Shown: piece after piece, positions 1 to 8,322 of the stretch | Layout of the letters: each line of letters starts with the position of its first letter | Numbering within the stretch: position 1 is the stretch's first letter | NCBI GenBank assembly: GCA_017649855.1 | Contig: JAGCGA010000038.1 | Location: forward strand, 1-64,000 | Direction: 5' to 3' | Origin: Bacteroidales bacterium | GTDB taxonomy: Bacteria; Bacteroidota; Bacteroidia; Bacteroidales; WCHB1-69 | DNA length: 64,000 nt | Notes under the pieces: model-generated | Databases searched by the model: none | What the model was told of the DNA's origin: nothing | Seen by the model: only the letters and a program-made list of their open reading frames with translations | Made by a program: the position numbers and the translations under genes

Positions 1-254
1 TCAGCACCTCCACCTTGACCCGTCCCACCGTTTTGGTGGTAGCTTGCAACTGCCGGTTGACATTGGTGATGCACACGCAGTCGCTGTCCACGATGGTAAG
101 GTGGCAGATGCCGCTGCGCACCAGACTCTCGGCACACCAGCTTCCCACGCCGCCCACGCCAAAGATGATGACGTGTTTGTTCGAGACACGCTCCATCGTC
201 TCCTCGCCCAAAAGCAGGTTCAAACGGTTGAATATGGGGTTTTGTACACTCATA
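1..254 (-). CDS. tcdA: tRNA threonylcarbamoyladenosine dehydratase (TcdA/CsdL), 3' part outside window
   Basis: Only the first 84 codons are present; the gene runs off the left edge. The start is ATG at 254. Residues of about 23-35 form the dinucleotide-binding loop IIFGVGGVGSW, followed by an acidic strand end (TIVDSD) and the signature NRQLQAT, which is typical of TcdA within the ThiF/MoeB/HesA E1-like superfamily. TcdA uses ATP to cyclise t6A37 of ANN-decoding tRNAs to ct6A. The arrangement of the loop and NRQ segment favours TcdA over MoeB or ThiF, but the catalytic C-terminal half cannot be seen, so a related E1-like enzyme is not fully excluded. Confidence 0.85.
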
Positions 255-277
255 CTATGGTAGTTATTTGAGGCGGC

Positions 278-285
278 AAAGATAG
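278..285 (-). promoter_or_regulatory. Bacteroidetes-type -7 box for tcdA
   Basis: On the minus strand the octamer reads TATCTTTG, a match to the phylum's -7 consensus TAnnTTTG, 23 bases before the tcdA start codon. A TTTTG lies further upstream at 310-314, but the spacing (24) is slightly long for the -33 element. Confidence 0.55.
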
Positions 286-385
286 TGTTTTTAGACGAAT
301 TCTTAAACCCAAAAGAAACAATCACGATGAATCTGACCTGGTCCGGCGGCAACATTACGGAATAAAAGGGTCTAAAGCCTTGTTT

Positions 386-913
386 TTACGTCTTCATAAG
401 CCAATGCTCCCGTTCCACTATCCTTGACAAAGCAGATTCCAATTGATCGACATCCTCTCCCGTCCATCCGAGCCCACCCTCACAAATCACTATTCGGTCT
501 CCTTGCTTGGGGAAAATCCGAAGTCTGTCGAGACTGCGTCCGCCCGGAAGCACAGACCAACTCATCCCTTCGAATGGAACCACCACTCTGTGCTGACGGT
601 TCAAAAGCGTGAAATGTACGACTCTGATTTCCTGTCTCAAATAATCAAAACTTACAGATTCCACTAAGCTCCCCTTGTTGATAAGGGAATAGTACAAGGC
701 AAAGCCCAAAGATATGAGATAAACGAGCGGCTTTTTAAAAAGAGAAGGCATCAAGCCTTTGTCAAACAAAGAGACCAAGAAGAATCCTGCAAGAATAATG
801 AAAGTAATCATGGCAAGACGGAGATACCATCTTGACACTATGGATAATTTGCGTTTGCTTCGGCGGATAGTCCGAACATAACGGGGATATTGTCTGGGCT
901 GGGCTTCTTCCAT
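386..913 (-). CDS. Hypothetical two-helix membrane protein
   Basis: This is a 175-residue protein with no recognised family. A basic N-terminus (residues 1-30, rich in Arg and Lys) is followed by two hydrophobic segments at about 34-52 and 60-77, then a soluble C-terminal domain of about 95 residues with alternating hydrophobic residues. The layout resembles small proteins with a bacterial PH-like domain after a membrane hairpin, but that is only a topology-based guess. The start ATG at 913 gives a positively charged cytoplasmic end. It lies alone between tcdA (same strand) and the divergent Fic gene. Confidence 0.6.
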   Translation of the reverse strand: MEEAQPRQYPRYVRTIRRSKRKLSIVSRWYLRLAMITFIILAGFFLVSLFDKGLMPSLFKKPLVYLISLGFALYYSLINKGSLVESVSFDYLRQEIRVVHFTLLNRQHRVVVPFEGMSWSVLPGGRSLDRLRIFPKQGDRIVICEGGLGWTGEDVDQLESALSRIVEREHWLMKT

Positions 914-1054
914 CTTCCTGTTTTTCAGTCCGCAAAAATAAGCATTTCTTTCAAACGTGCCGTTGTTGTATTAGATAATGCATATTTTCGCGGCGTTTTT
1001 GCCCAGACACCAGTTGGTGGAGATGCTGGCGCGGGTAAAGAACCCTCGCTGAGA

Positions 1055-1107
1055 ATCGGCTCAAATCGTAGCAAAAAACAGGGATTATCGGTACGGGTTG
1101 AGCCGAT
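1055..1107. promoter_or_regulatory. 10-bp inverted repeat upstream of the Fic gene promoter
   Basis: The arms ATCGGCTCAA (1055-1064) and TTGAGCCGAT (1098-1107) are perfect inverted repeats separated by 33 bases, ending 18 bases before the -7 box of the Fic gene. They could be paired half-sites for the winged-helix domain of that protein, or a stem-loop; the sequence does not decide between these. Confidence 0.4.
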
Positions 1108-1124
1108 AATTTGCGAAAAATTAC

Positions 1125-1132
1125 TATTTTTG
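1125..1132 (+). promoter_or_regulatory. -7 box of the Fic gene
   Basis: TATTTTTG matches TAnnTTTG and lies 26 bases before the ATG at 1158. No well-spaced -33 TTTG was seen. Confidence 0.5.
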
Positions 1133-1157
1133 CGCCGATTTTTCTAAAGACAAGGTT

Positions 1158-2192
1158 ATGGATACTTCTCGTAACATATTGGAATTTCTGCATTACCATC
1201 CGAACGTTTCCCGCCAGGAGATTGCGGACGGGATTTCTTTTTCCGAAAGTGACGCAACGCTTAAACGAATGATTGCCAAAGAGGTGGAGAATGGAAATAT
1301 TTTGGTGGAGGGCAAGGCTCGCGCCACCCGTTATTCTCTCTCGCCACAAGCTCATCTCACTATGCCGCTGAACATCGACACCTATTTTCTGAAAGAAGCT
1401 GACGAACGTATGGTGCAGTCTTCTTTCAATTTCGAACTGATCTCCACCCAAATACCGCAAGTCAAAATCTTTTCTGAGGATGAATTGCAACGTCTCAATG
1501 CTTCTCAAGCCCTTTTCCAAAAGCATCTTGCTGAAATTTCGGAATCGCAATACCGTAAGGAAATGGAACGCTTGGGCATAGATTTGAGCTGGAAATCTTC
1601 GCAAATTGAGGGCAACACATATTCTCTTTTGGAAACGGAACGTTTGCTGCGGGAAAGCAAAACCGCGGATGGCAAGACAAAAGAGGAGGCTGTGATGCTG
1701 CTCAACCACAAGGATGCCTTGCGTTTTATTCTTGGCAACCAAGATTATATGAAGCACCTGAGCATCAGAAACATAGAGGACATACATACAATCCTGACAA
1801 AAGAATTGTCGGTGGACAAAGGGTTGCGACACAGACGTGTGGGTATTACGGGAACCAATTACCGTCCTTTGGACAACGAATTCCAGATTCGGGAGGCTAT
1901 GCAGGCAAGTTGCGATGCGATTAACGCAAAGGAAAATGTTTTTGAGAAAGCTCTCCTCGCTTTGTTGTTATTCAGTTATATCCAGCCCTTTATGGATGGC
2001 AACAAACGCACGGCTCGTCTGACGAGCAATGCCATACTGATTGCTTTTGGCTATTGCCCGCTGTCGTTCCGCACGGTGGACTCCATCGACTACAAAAAGG
2101 CGATGTTGATGTTTTACGAACAAAACAACCTGCACGCTTTCAAGCAGATCTTCATTTCGCAGTACGAATTTGCCACGGAAGAGTATTTTTAA
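1158..2192 (+). CDS. Winged-helix/Fic-domain protein with Gln at the catalytic His position
   Basis: The protein is 344 residues. An N-terminal winged helix-turn-helix (about 3-62, with SRQEIADG as helix 2) is followed by an Fic N-terminal region and a Fic core (about 180-320). The Fic motif reads QPFMDGNKRTAR starting at Gln276, where AMP-transferring Fic enzymes have HPFxxGNGR. An inhibitory-helix motif of the [S/T]xxxE[G/N] type is present as SSQIEG (148-152), so this is a class II (self-inhibited) layout. Active Fic enzymes transfer AMP or other phosphate-linked groups to Ser, Thr or Tyr; with Gln for the base His, that activity is uncertain. The nearby inverted repeat and the HTH domain suggest autoregulation. 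The SDR gene follows 12 bases downstream and may be co-transcribed. Confidence 0.85.
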   Translation: MDTSRNILEFLHYHPNVSRQEIADGISFSESDATLKRMIAKEVENGNILVEGKARATRYSLSPQAHLTMPLNIDTYFLKEADERMVQSSFNFELISTQIPQVKIFSEDELQRLNASQALFQKHLAEISESQYRKEMERLGIDLSWKSSQIEGNTYSLLETERLLRESKTADGKTKEEAVMLLNHKDALRFILGNQDYMKHLSIRNIEDIHTILTKELSVDKGLRHRRVGITGTNYRPLDNEFQIREAMQASCDAINAKENVFEKALLALLLFSYIQPFMDGNKRTARLTSNAILIAFGYCPLSFRTVDSIDYKKAMLMFYEQNNLHAFKQIFISQYEFATEEYF

Positions 2193-2204
2193 CGGAGTAT
2201 AGAT

Positions 2205-2918
2205 ATGGATTTCAACAACAAAATTGCCGTCGTCACGGGCGGCGCGCAGGGCATCGGACGATGCATCGCCGAGGAGTTCCGGAAAGCCGGAGCCACCGTT
2301 TGTGTCATCGACAAGCAGCCAGGCGACCACTTCGTCGGCGACCTTGCCGACAAGGATGTGCTGGAACTGTTCGCCAAGGAGGTGATTGCGAAGCACGGTC
2401 GTGTGGATTACCTCGTCAACAATGCCCTGCCGCTGATGAAGGGCATTGCCGAATGCAGCTACGAGGAATTCCAGTATGCCCTGAGCGTGGGCGTGACAGC
2501 CCCGTTCTACCTTGCCAAGCTTTTCGCTCCGCACTTTGCGGAGGGAGCCGCCATCGTCAACATCTCATCCTCCCGCGACCGTATGAGTCAGCCGCAGACC
2601 GAGAGCTACACGGCCGCCAAGGGAGGCATCGCCGCCTTGACCCACGCGCTGGCAGTCAGCTTGGCGGGGAAGGTGCGCGTCAACTCCATATCCCCGGGCT
2701 GGATCGACACCCAATACACCGTCTATGAAGGTCCCGACGCCGTGCAGCAGCCGGCGGGCCGCGTGGGCAATCCCCTGGACATCGCCAATATGGTGCTGTA
2801 TCTCTGCTCCGACAAGGCCGGCTTCATCACCGGCGAGAACATCTCCATCGACGGTGGCATGACCCGCCAGATGATCTACCACGGGGACAACGGGTGGAGG
2901 TTGTCGCCAATGGAATGA
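2205..2918 (+). CDS. Short-chain dehydrogenase/reductase (SDR)
   Basis: This is a 237-residue classical SDR. The cofactor loop TGGAQGIG lies near residues 11-18, NNA near 86, and the catalytic Ser (NISSS) and Tyr-Lys pair YTAAK follow with normal spacing, then the PGW segment after the active site. Such enzymes oxidise or reduce alcohol/carbonyl groups with NAD(P); the substrate cannot be read from the sequence. An acidic residue after strand 2 (CVIDKQ) favours NAD(H). It lies 12 bases after the Fic gene on the same strand, so the two may share a transcript. The GC-rich third positions match the neighbouring genes rather than the more AT-rich Fic gene. Confidence 0.9.
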   Translation: MDFNNKIAVVTGGAQGIGRCIAEEFRKAGATVCVIDKQPGDHFVGDLADKDVLELFAKEVIAKHGRVDYLVNNALPLMKGIAECSYEEFQYALSVGVTAPFYLAKLFAPHFAEGAAIVNISSSRDRMSQPQTESYTAAKGGIAALTHALAVSLAGKVRVNSISPGWIDTQYTVYEGPDAVQQPAGRVGNPLDIANMVLYLCSDKAGFITGENISIDGGMTRQMIYHGDNGWRLSPME

Positions 2919-3024
2919 TGATGGCTGAAAATATTCCCATACTTTTATCTTATAAAGGGTAAATTTCTTATTTTGCGGAAAATTTCTATCATTCAAAAAT
3001 AACGGAAAGAAAAATCTAAGTATC

Positions 3025-3945
3025 ATGAAAAAATTTCAAGCAGGAGAGTGCTGGCTTTTTTCCGAGGGCCTTGCGGCAGTGATGATCAAGAACAAATGGG
3101 GGTTTATTGACCGGCAGGGAAACACCGCCATCGAACCCCAGTTTTCCGGAGCCTTCGGATTCTCGGAAGGTTTGGCCGCCGTCTGTGTGAACGACAAATA
3201 CGGGTTCATCGACAAGACAGGTCAGATGGTGATTGAGCCGCAATATGACCTCGCCCTGGCTTTCACCGAAGGGGTGGCGGGTGTCCTTGTCGGTGACAAT
3301 GTCCATATCATCGACACAAAAGGCACCATCCTTGCCTCACCCAGCGAGAATGTCACCGATGTGGAGAATTTTTCCTGCGGTCTTGCCATCGCAGAGTGCG
3401 TTTGCGGAGAAAACGATTGGTGCTCCGGGTTCATCGACCATTCAGGCAAGATGGTGATTGAACCGGTTTTTTGTATGGCCTTTGCCTTTGAAGATGGTCT
3501 TGCCTTGGTGTCCGACAAAGACGGGAAATGCGGATTTATCGACACCGCCGGACGCTATGTCATTGAGCCACAGTTCGACGAGGCAGAGTTCTTTTGCGAA
3601 GGGGTGGCACCTGTAAAGAAAGAGGGCCGATGGTGCTTTATCGACCGTAATGGTGCCGATGTCGCGATACTCGACAGCAAGTTCGACTATGTGTTTCAAT
3701 TGACCGAAGAGCGCGCGACAGTGAAGATAGGCGACAAATTCGGTGCCATTGACAAAATGGGGAACTTGATTATCGATGCGCATTTCGACCGCTTGAATCC
3801 TTTCTCCGAAGGCCTTGCATACGCCCGGGTCGGCGACACGCACGGATGGATCAACCCTTCGGGCAGTTTCGTGATACAACGCCCTATGGCAAAGCCGACG
3901 CTGATAGACAGGTTGATGAAGAGAGCCGATCGTCTCCGTTGGTGA
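3025..3945 (+). CDS. WG-repeat protein (eight repeats)
   Basis: The protein is 306 residues built almost entirely of about eight WG repeats of roughly 32 residues. Each has the pattern WGFIDxxGxxVIEPQF followed by an F(S/E)EGLAxV turn; repeats 3 and 6 are degenerate. No signal peptide or membrane segment is present: it begins MKKFQAGE directly in repeat-like sequence. WG repeats are common in Bacteroidota and are thought to form a beta-rich scaffold, but a biochemical role is rarely known. It stands alone, with about 100 bases of AT-rich DNA before it. Confidence 0.9.
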   Translation: MKKFQAGECWLFSEGLAAVMIKNKWGFIDRQGNTAIEPQFSGAFGFSEGLAAVCVNDKYGFIDKTGQMVIEPQYDLALAFTEGVAGVLVGDNVHIIDTKGTILASPSENVTDVENFSCGLAIAECVCGENDWCSGFIDHSGKMVIEPVFCMAFAFEDGLALVSDKDGKCGFIDTAGRYVIEPQFDEAEFFCEGVAPVKKEGRWCFIDRNGADVAILDSKFDYVFQLTEERATVKIGDKFGAIDKMGNLIIDAHFDRLNPFSEGLAYARVGDTHGWINPSGSFVIQRPMAKPTLIDRLMKRADRLRW

Positions 3946-4019
3946 TCTCGGCAGTTAATAGGCAAATTTTGCATTTCGAACAAGCTATTTCAATAATTAC
4001 AGCAAAAAACTAATCCCTT

Positions 4020-4583
4020 ATGAAACAACCGATTAAAACAACCGAAGCCATTTTCCCGATGCCCGTTTTGCTCGTCGCCACCTACAACGAGGACGGCACC
4101 GTTGACGTGATGAACGCCGCCTGGGGCACGATGCTCGACCGCGACCGCGTGGCCCTCAACCTCACCGAAACCCACAAGACGGTGGAGAACATCAAGAAAC
4201 GCAAGGGCTTTGTGGTCCACATTGCCGACGCCGCCCACGTGGTGGAGGCCGACTATTTCGGCGTGGTGTCGGGCCACAAGGAGAAAGACAAGTTCGCCAA
4301 GAGCGGTCTCACCTCCACCAAATCCTCATTGGTGGATGCTCCCGTCATCAACGAGTTGCCCATCGCCATGGAGTGCGAATTTATTGAATACCAAGGCGAT
4401 GACACTGGCCTGGGTGTTATCGGCAAGGTGCTGCAGACCTCCGTGGAAGCCGACAAGATGAAGGACGGCAAAGTGGATATTGACGCCCTGAAATCCATCG
4501 CCTTCGACCCCTACACGCACGGTTACTACCTTGTCTCGCAGCGCGTTGGCGAGGCCTTCAAGGACGGGATGAAGCTGAAATAG
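4020..4583 (+). CDS. Flavin reductase-like (flavoredoxin-type) FMN-binding protein
   Basis: The protein is 187 residues. The fold is indicated by an early FPMPVLLVATYNEDGT segment, NAAWGTM, then HKTVENI and the HVVEADYFG region, all typical of flavin reductase-like proteins of the flavoredoxin branch, which bind FMN and pass electrons. There are no cysteines for Fe-S clusters. It is preceded by 74 AT-rich bases and followed 17 bases later by an unrelated membrane protein. The partner protein and physiological reaction cannot be inferred from context. Confidence 0.85.
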   Translation: MKQPIKTTEAIFPMPVLLVATYNEDGTVDVMNAAWGTMLDRDRVALNLTETHKTVENIKKRKGFVVHIADAAHVVEADYFGVVSGHKEKDKFAKSGLTSTKSSLVDAPVINELPIAMECEFIEYQGDDTGLGVIGKVLQTSVEADKMKDGKVDIDALKSIAFDPYTHGYYLVSQRVGEAFKDGMKLK

Positions 4584-4600
4584 ACCGGCCCTGAATCACT

Positions 4601-5359
4601 ATGTCGAAATCGTCTTTCAACAATTGGATTGTACGTTTCTGGTGGCTGCTTCCTTTGGCAACCATACTCTTCAGCATTGCCTCTTCGTTTGCTTCGGATT
4701 GGAATATCACCATCATGCTTATCTTTTGCGGGCTTGCAACCATCACACTTCTCCTGCAGTTGCTGGCTTTTGTGACACTTTTGATTGAAAAGCGATGGTG
4801 GCGTGCAGTGGGAGCATTTTTTTCAGGTGCACTTTCCTTTATCTTTTTTGTTGGTATTCCGATTGTCAATATGTTTTTCAGTTCGATGCCAGATGATTTT
4901 GGCAAAAAACATGTCATTCCAGAAGGAATGGAGATGAATATTCCGATTACAGATGCGAATTGCAGATGGAATGCCACCGACGGATTCACATTCACGCCCG
5001 TTGACATTGACAGCACCGACTCCAACTCGTGGCTGCAGATTTGGAATGGCGAACAAGGCGGGATATATCATTACGCTTTCTATTGGCCGGCTCTCAGCGA
5101 TGGTGAAATATATCTTCGTTGCTTTGAAGCCACGAAAGACACCGAACTCTCCGCATCACGACTGAAGCCCAGAACAACAGTGCGAGTATTTGGTCACAAC
5201 GAGTTCGGACAGGTGGTTCCTCCCACAGAGTTCACCATCTACGAGGGCGATTGGGAGGACTACTATGCTGTACGCGTTGAGGTGTGGCACAAGCCGACAG
5301 GAGGGAAGCCCCACAAGTTGATGGAGAAAATCTATCGTATGGAAGGATGGATGCGGTGA
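4601..5359 (+). CDS. Hypothetical three-helix membrane protein
   Basis: This 252-residue protein is of unknown family. Three hydrophobic segments at about 13-32, 36-59 and 70-93 are followed by a soluble domain (about 100-252) with many aromatic and acidic residues, including a beta-like stretch around VRVFGHNEFGQVV. The first three helices and the Trp-rich loops place the soluble part either inside or outside the membrane; topology cannot be settled by eye. It is only 17 bases from the flavin reductase-like gene, so co-transcription is possible. Confidence 0.6.
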   Translation: MSKSSFNNWIVRFWWLLPLATILFSIASSFASDWNITIMLIFCGLATITLLLQLLAFVTLLIEKRWWRAVGAFFSGALSFIFFVGIPIVNMFFSSMPDDFGKKHVIPEGMEMNIPITDANCRWNATDGFTFTPVDIDSTDSNSWLQIWNGEQGGIYHYAFYWPALSDGEIYLRCFEATKDTELSASRLKPRTTVRVFGHNEFGQVVPPTEFTIYEGDWEDYYAVRVEVWHKPTGGKPHKLMEKIYRMEGWMR

Positions 5360-5476
5360 TATCTCTCTAAACTAGTACAAAGGAATAATTGGTGCAAGAC
5401 CTTTCGTTCAGAAAAATGGGGAAAAGTAGTGCCAATCTACTAAGACAGAGACCAATCATTGAAGTACGTTCATCAT

Positions 5477-5513
5477 AATGAACAAAATTCAAAGATTTTT
5501 CATTTTGTTCATT
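5477..5513. promoter_or_regulatory. 12-bp perfect inverted repeat upstream of pepD
   Basis: AATGAACAAAAT (5477-5488) and ATTTTGTTCATT (5502-5513) are perfect inverted arms separated by 13 AT-rich bases, 61 bases before the pepD start. It may be an operator or a leader hairpin. The rest of the 215-base gap holds no gene. Confidence 0.4.
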
Positions 5514-5574
5514 ACAGTCAACAAAAATAATTAACCCAACGTATAATAGGAAAATCAATTTACCCCCCAAAAAT

Positions 5575-7014
5575 ATGACAACCCACAACATCAATACTGA
5601 CCGTGTTTTCAGCATTTTCCGCGAGCTGAACAGGATTCCGCGCCCCTCGCACCACGAGGAGCGCATCGCCGACTACCTTTGCCAGTTCGCCGAGCGGCTG
5701 CATCTGGAGTACGAGCGCGACAAAGAGAACTGCGTGGTGATCCGCAAGCCCGCCACGCCCGGACACGAGGCGGCCGAGCCCATCGTGTTGCTCAACCACA
5801 TGGATATGGTCTGCGTGGGCATGAACGACCCGCTCAACGACCCCATCGAGGCCTACGAAGAGGACGGCTGGATGAAAGCCCGCGGAACCTCGTTGGGCGC
5901 CGACAACGGCATCGGGCTGTCGATGGCGCTGGCCGTGCTCGAAGACGACCGCATCGTGCACCCCGCCCTGGAGGTCATCACCACAACCAACGAGGAGGAC
6001 GGTATGTCGGGGGCCTCGCAACTCAGCAAGGACTTCCTCAAAGGCCGAAAGGTCATCAACCTTGACTCCGAGGACTACGACACTATCACCACTGGTGCCG
6101 CAGGGGCCTGCCTGCAATTCCACCGCATCCCCGTGAAACGGGTGCCGGCTCCCAAAAACGGCCAGTGGCACCGCATCCGCATCGCCGGCGGATTGGGCGG
6201 CCACTCCGGCGTGGATATCAACAAGGGACGCTGCAGCGCAGTGGAGCAGACTAAAATCATCCTGAAAGTCATCAACAAGGAAGAGGATATTGCCGTTGCC
6301 GACATCCAAATCGGTGAAGCCAACGCCTCGATTGCATCGTCGGGCGAAATCGTGATTTGCACCGAGAACGGCGGGGCATCCGAGTTCGTGAAGGAGCTGT
6401 TGGACAATATCAACCAGACTTTTCACAGGCAGTACGAAGGCACCGACCCGCGCATCACCTGCAGTATGGAGGCGTGCGACAAGCGGGACACGGTCATTCC
6501 CAAAGAGACATTAACGGCGTTGGTTCGCGCTTTGGAGAAGGTGCAGCAAGGCGTGGTGAAGATGAGTGAGGCGATGCCCGGCACGGTGGAGACCTCCAAC
6601 AATGTGGGGCGCATCGTGGCGGAAGAGGACCACCTTTTCATCTCCACCCACACCCGCAGCTTCGTTGACGACGATATGGCCGCGTTGAGCAAGACGATTG
6701 CCGCGACCTTCGCCAACGCCGGTGCTGTTTCCGAAGTCGTGATGTCGGCCCCCGCCTGGCAGGAAGACCAGCAGTCGCCGTTCCTGCGGCGGGTCAGCGA
6801 CACGTTCCAAGACGTGTTAGGCTGGCGTCCCCGTATGGTGGCGATGCACTTCGTGTTGGAGGCGGGCTTCTTCGTGCAGCACTATCCCGGCATCCAGATC
6901 GCCAGCATCGGTCCGCGCATCGTGGAGCCCCACTCCACCAGCGAGCGCGTCGAGCTCTCGACCATCCACGACATCTGGCGGGTGCTGATCGAGTTGCTGA
7001 AGCGGTTGGCGTGA
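5575..7014 (+). CDS. pepD: Aminoacyl-histidine dipeptidase (peptidase D, M20C)
   Basis: The protein is 479 residues, the usual length for PepD (Xaa-His dipeptidase, M20C). Metal-site motifs are visible: NHMDMV (about 79-84), the bridging Asp in ADNGIG, the catalytic Glu pair in TTNEEDG, and NLDSED. The lid domain follows (GLGGHSGVDI), and the last metal ligand region is near EAGFF. It hydrolyses dipeptides such as carnosine in the cytoplasm using two Zn ions. The gene starts at ATG 5575 after an AT-rich leader and is followed 47 bases later by an amino-acid or dicarboxylate symporter, which suggests a peptide/amino-acid utilisation pair. Confidence 0.95.
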   Translation: MTTHNINTDRVFSIFRELNRIPRPSHHEERIADYLCQFAERLHLEYERDKENCVVIRKPATPGHEAAEPIVLLNHMDMVCVGMNDPLNDPIEAYEEDGWMKARGTSLGADNGIGLSMALAVLEDDRIVHPALEVITTTNEEDGMSGASQLSKDFLKGRKVINLDSEDYDTITTGAAGACLQFHRIPVKRVPAPKNGQWHRIRIAGGLGGHSGVDINKGRCSAVEQTKIILKVINKEEDIAVADIQIGEANASIASSGEIVICTENGGASEFVKELLDNINQTFHRQYEGTDPRITCSMEACDKRDTVIPKETLTALVRALEKVQQGVVKMSEAMPGTVETSNNVGRIVAEEDHLFISTHTRSFVDDDMAALSKTIAATFANAGAVSEVVMSAPAWQEDQQSPFLRRVSDTFQDVLGWRPRMVAMHFVLEAGFFVQHYPGIQIASIGPRIVEPHSTSERVELSTIHDIWRVLIELLKRLA

Positions 7015-7061
7015 AGTGTTGTCCATAATCCTTTTCAAAAACTTTCCAACGACTTCTTCTC

Positions 7062-8282
7062 ATGAAAAAGTTATCTCTCACCACCCAAATAGGCATCGCT
7101 CTGCTGCTGGCGGTGCTGGCCGGCGTGCTTCTGCATAATCAGGCCGACTTCGTCAACACGTATATCAAGCCCATCGGCATCATCTTCCTGAACTTGCTGA
7201 AGTTCATTGTGGTTCCGTTGGTCCTCTTTTCGATTATGGCGGGCATCTTGTCGATGAACGACATCTCCAAGGTGGGCAAGTTAGGCTTGCGCGCGCTGCT
7301 CTATTTTATGACCACGACCCTTTTCGCGGTGACGTTGGGATTGGTTGTCCCCAGTCTTCTCAGAGGCATCCTGCCAACCATTCGCATCAGCACAGAAGCG
7401 GCAGCGGAGGTTGTCGAAACGCCTCACCTGTCGGTGATGGATCAGCTGGTAAACATGTTTCCGAACAACATTCTTGAGCCGGTGAGTTCCATGGCGATGA
7501 TGCAGATTATCGTGATCGCCTTGTTTTTCGGCATCGCGATGGTGCATGTGGGCGAAAAGGGCGAGATGGCCCGCAAAGTGACGCTCAGTTTCAACGATGT
7601 GGTGGGCAAAATCTTGGAGTACATTATGGCATTGGCCCCTATCGGTGTGTTTTGTATGCTGACTCCCGTGGTGGTGGAAAACGGTCCGGCGGTGCTCGGC
7701 TCCTACGCAGCGCTGTTGGCCTTGGCCTATTTCTGTTTCGCCTTACACGCTGGCGTGGTTTATTCCTCGGCAGTGGGGTTGCTGGGCGGCCTTTCGCCGT
7801 TGAAGTTTTTCAAAGGGATGCAGCCGGCTATGCTGTTTGCCTTCTCCAGCGACTCTTCGGTGGCCACATTGCCCTACACGATGCAGTGTACCGAGAAAAT
7901 GGGAGTTAACAAGGACATCGGGCGGTTTGTGCTTTCGTTGGGCGCGACCATCAACATGGATGGAGTGGCCATTTATTTGGGTGTGGCTTCTGTGTTTATG
8001 GCCAATTGTTGCGGTATCGACCTCACGCTGAGCCAGTACCTGGCCATCGCTTTCGCCTCCACAGTGGCGTCCATCGGCACCCCGGGGATTCCGGGAGGCA
8101 GTTTGGCCCTGATGGCGATGGTGTTCGCCTCGGCCGGCATCCCTGTTGAGTGCGTGGCCGTGGCCGCCGGCATCGACCGTCTCATCGATATGGGCCGCAC
8201 CGTCATGTCGATCACTGGCGACGCCTCCTGCGCGGTGGCGATGCAGCGGTTCGCAGGTTCTTTCGACGAGCCGAAATTATAA
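7062..8282 (+). CDS. Dicarboxylate/amino acid:cation symporter (DAACS family)
   Basis: This is a 406-residue polytopic membrane protein with the DAACS (SLC1-like) signatures: the serine-rich hairpin FAFSSDSSVATLP, TM7 NMDG (in ATINMDGVAIY), the second hairpin ASIGTPGIPGG, and DRLIDMGRTVMSITGD in TM8. The family imports glutamate, aspartate, C4-dicarboxylates or small neutral amino acids with Na+ or H+. The tip sequences do not settle the substrate. It follows pepD by 47 bases, so products of dipeptide hydrolysis are a reasonable but unproven link. Confidence 0.92.
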   Translation: MKKLSLTTQIGIALLLAVLAGVLLHNQADFVNTYIKPIGIIFLNLLKFIVVPLVLFSIMAGILSMNDISKVGKLGLRALLYFMTTTLFAVTLGLVVPSLLRGILPTIRISTEAAAEVVETPHLSVMDQLVNMFPNNILEPVSSMAMMQIIVIALFFGIAMVHVGEKGEMARKVTLSFNDVVGKILEYIMALAPIGVFCMLTPVVVENGPAVLGSYAALLALAYFCFALHAGVVYSSAVGLLGGLSPLKFFKGMQPAMLFAFSSDSSVATLPYTMQCTEKMGVNKDIGRFVLSLGATINMDGVAIYLGVASVFMANCCGIDLTLSQYLAIAFASTVASIGTPGIPGGSLALMAMVFASAGIPVECVAVAAGIDRLIDMGRTVMSITGDASCAVAMQRFAGSFDEPKL

Positions 8283-8293
8283 CGAAAAAGATG

Positions 8294-8301
8294 TATCTTT
8301 G
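8294..8301 (+). promoter_or_regulatory. -7 box before the lipoprotein flavodoxin gene
   Basis: TATCTTTG fits TAnnTTTG, 21 bases before ATG 8323. It gives the flavodoxin gene its own promoter just after the symporter stop codon. Confidence 0.5.
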
Positions 8302-8322
8302 CGGCCATAAATATTTCTAAAA

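Noticed and set aside
951-1832. Long minus-strand frame opposite the Fic gene
   Set aside because: Shadow of the Fic gene: no family likeness, no promoter, and the plus-strand frame has clear domain motifs.
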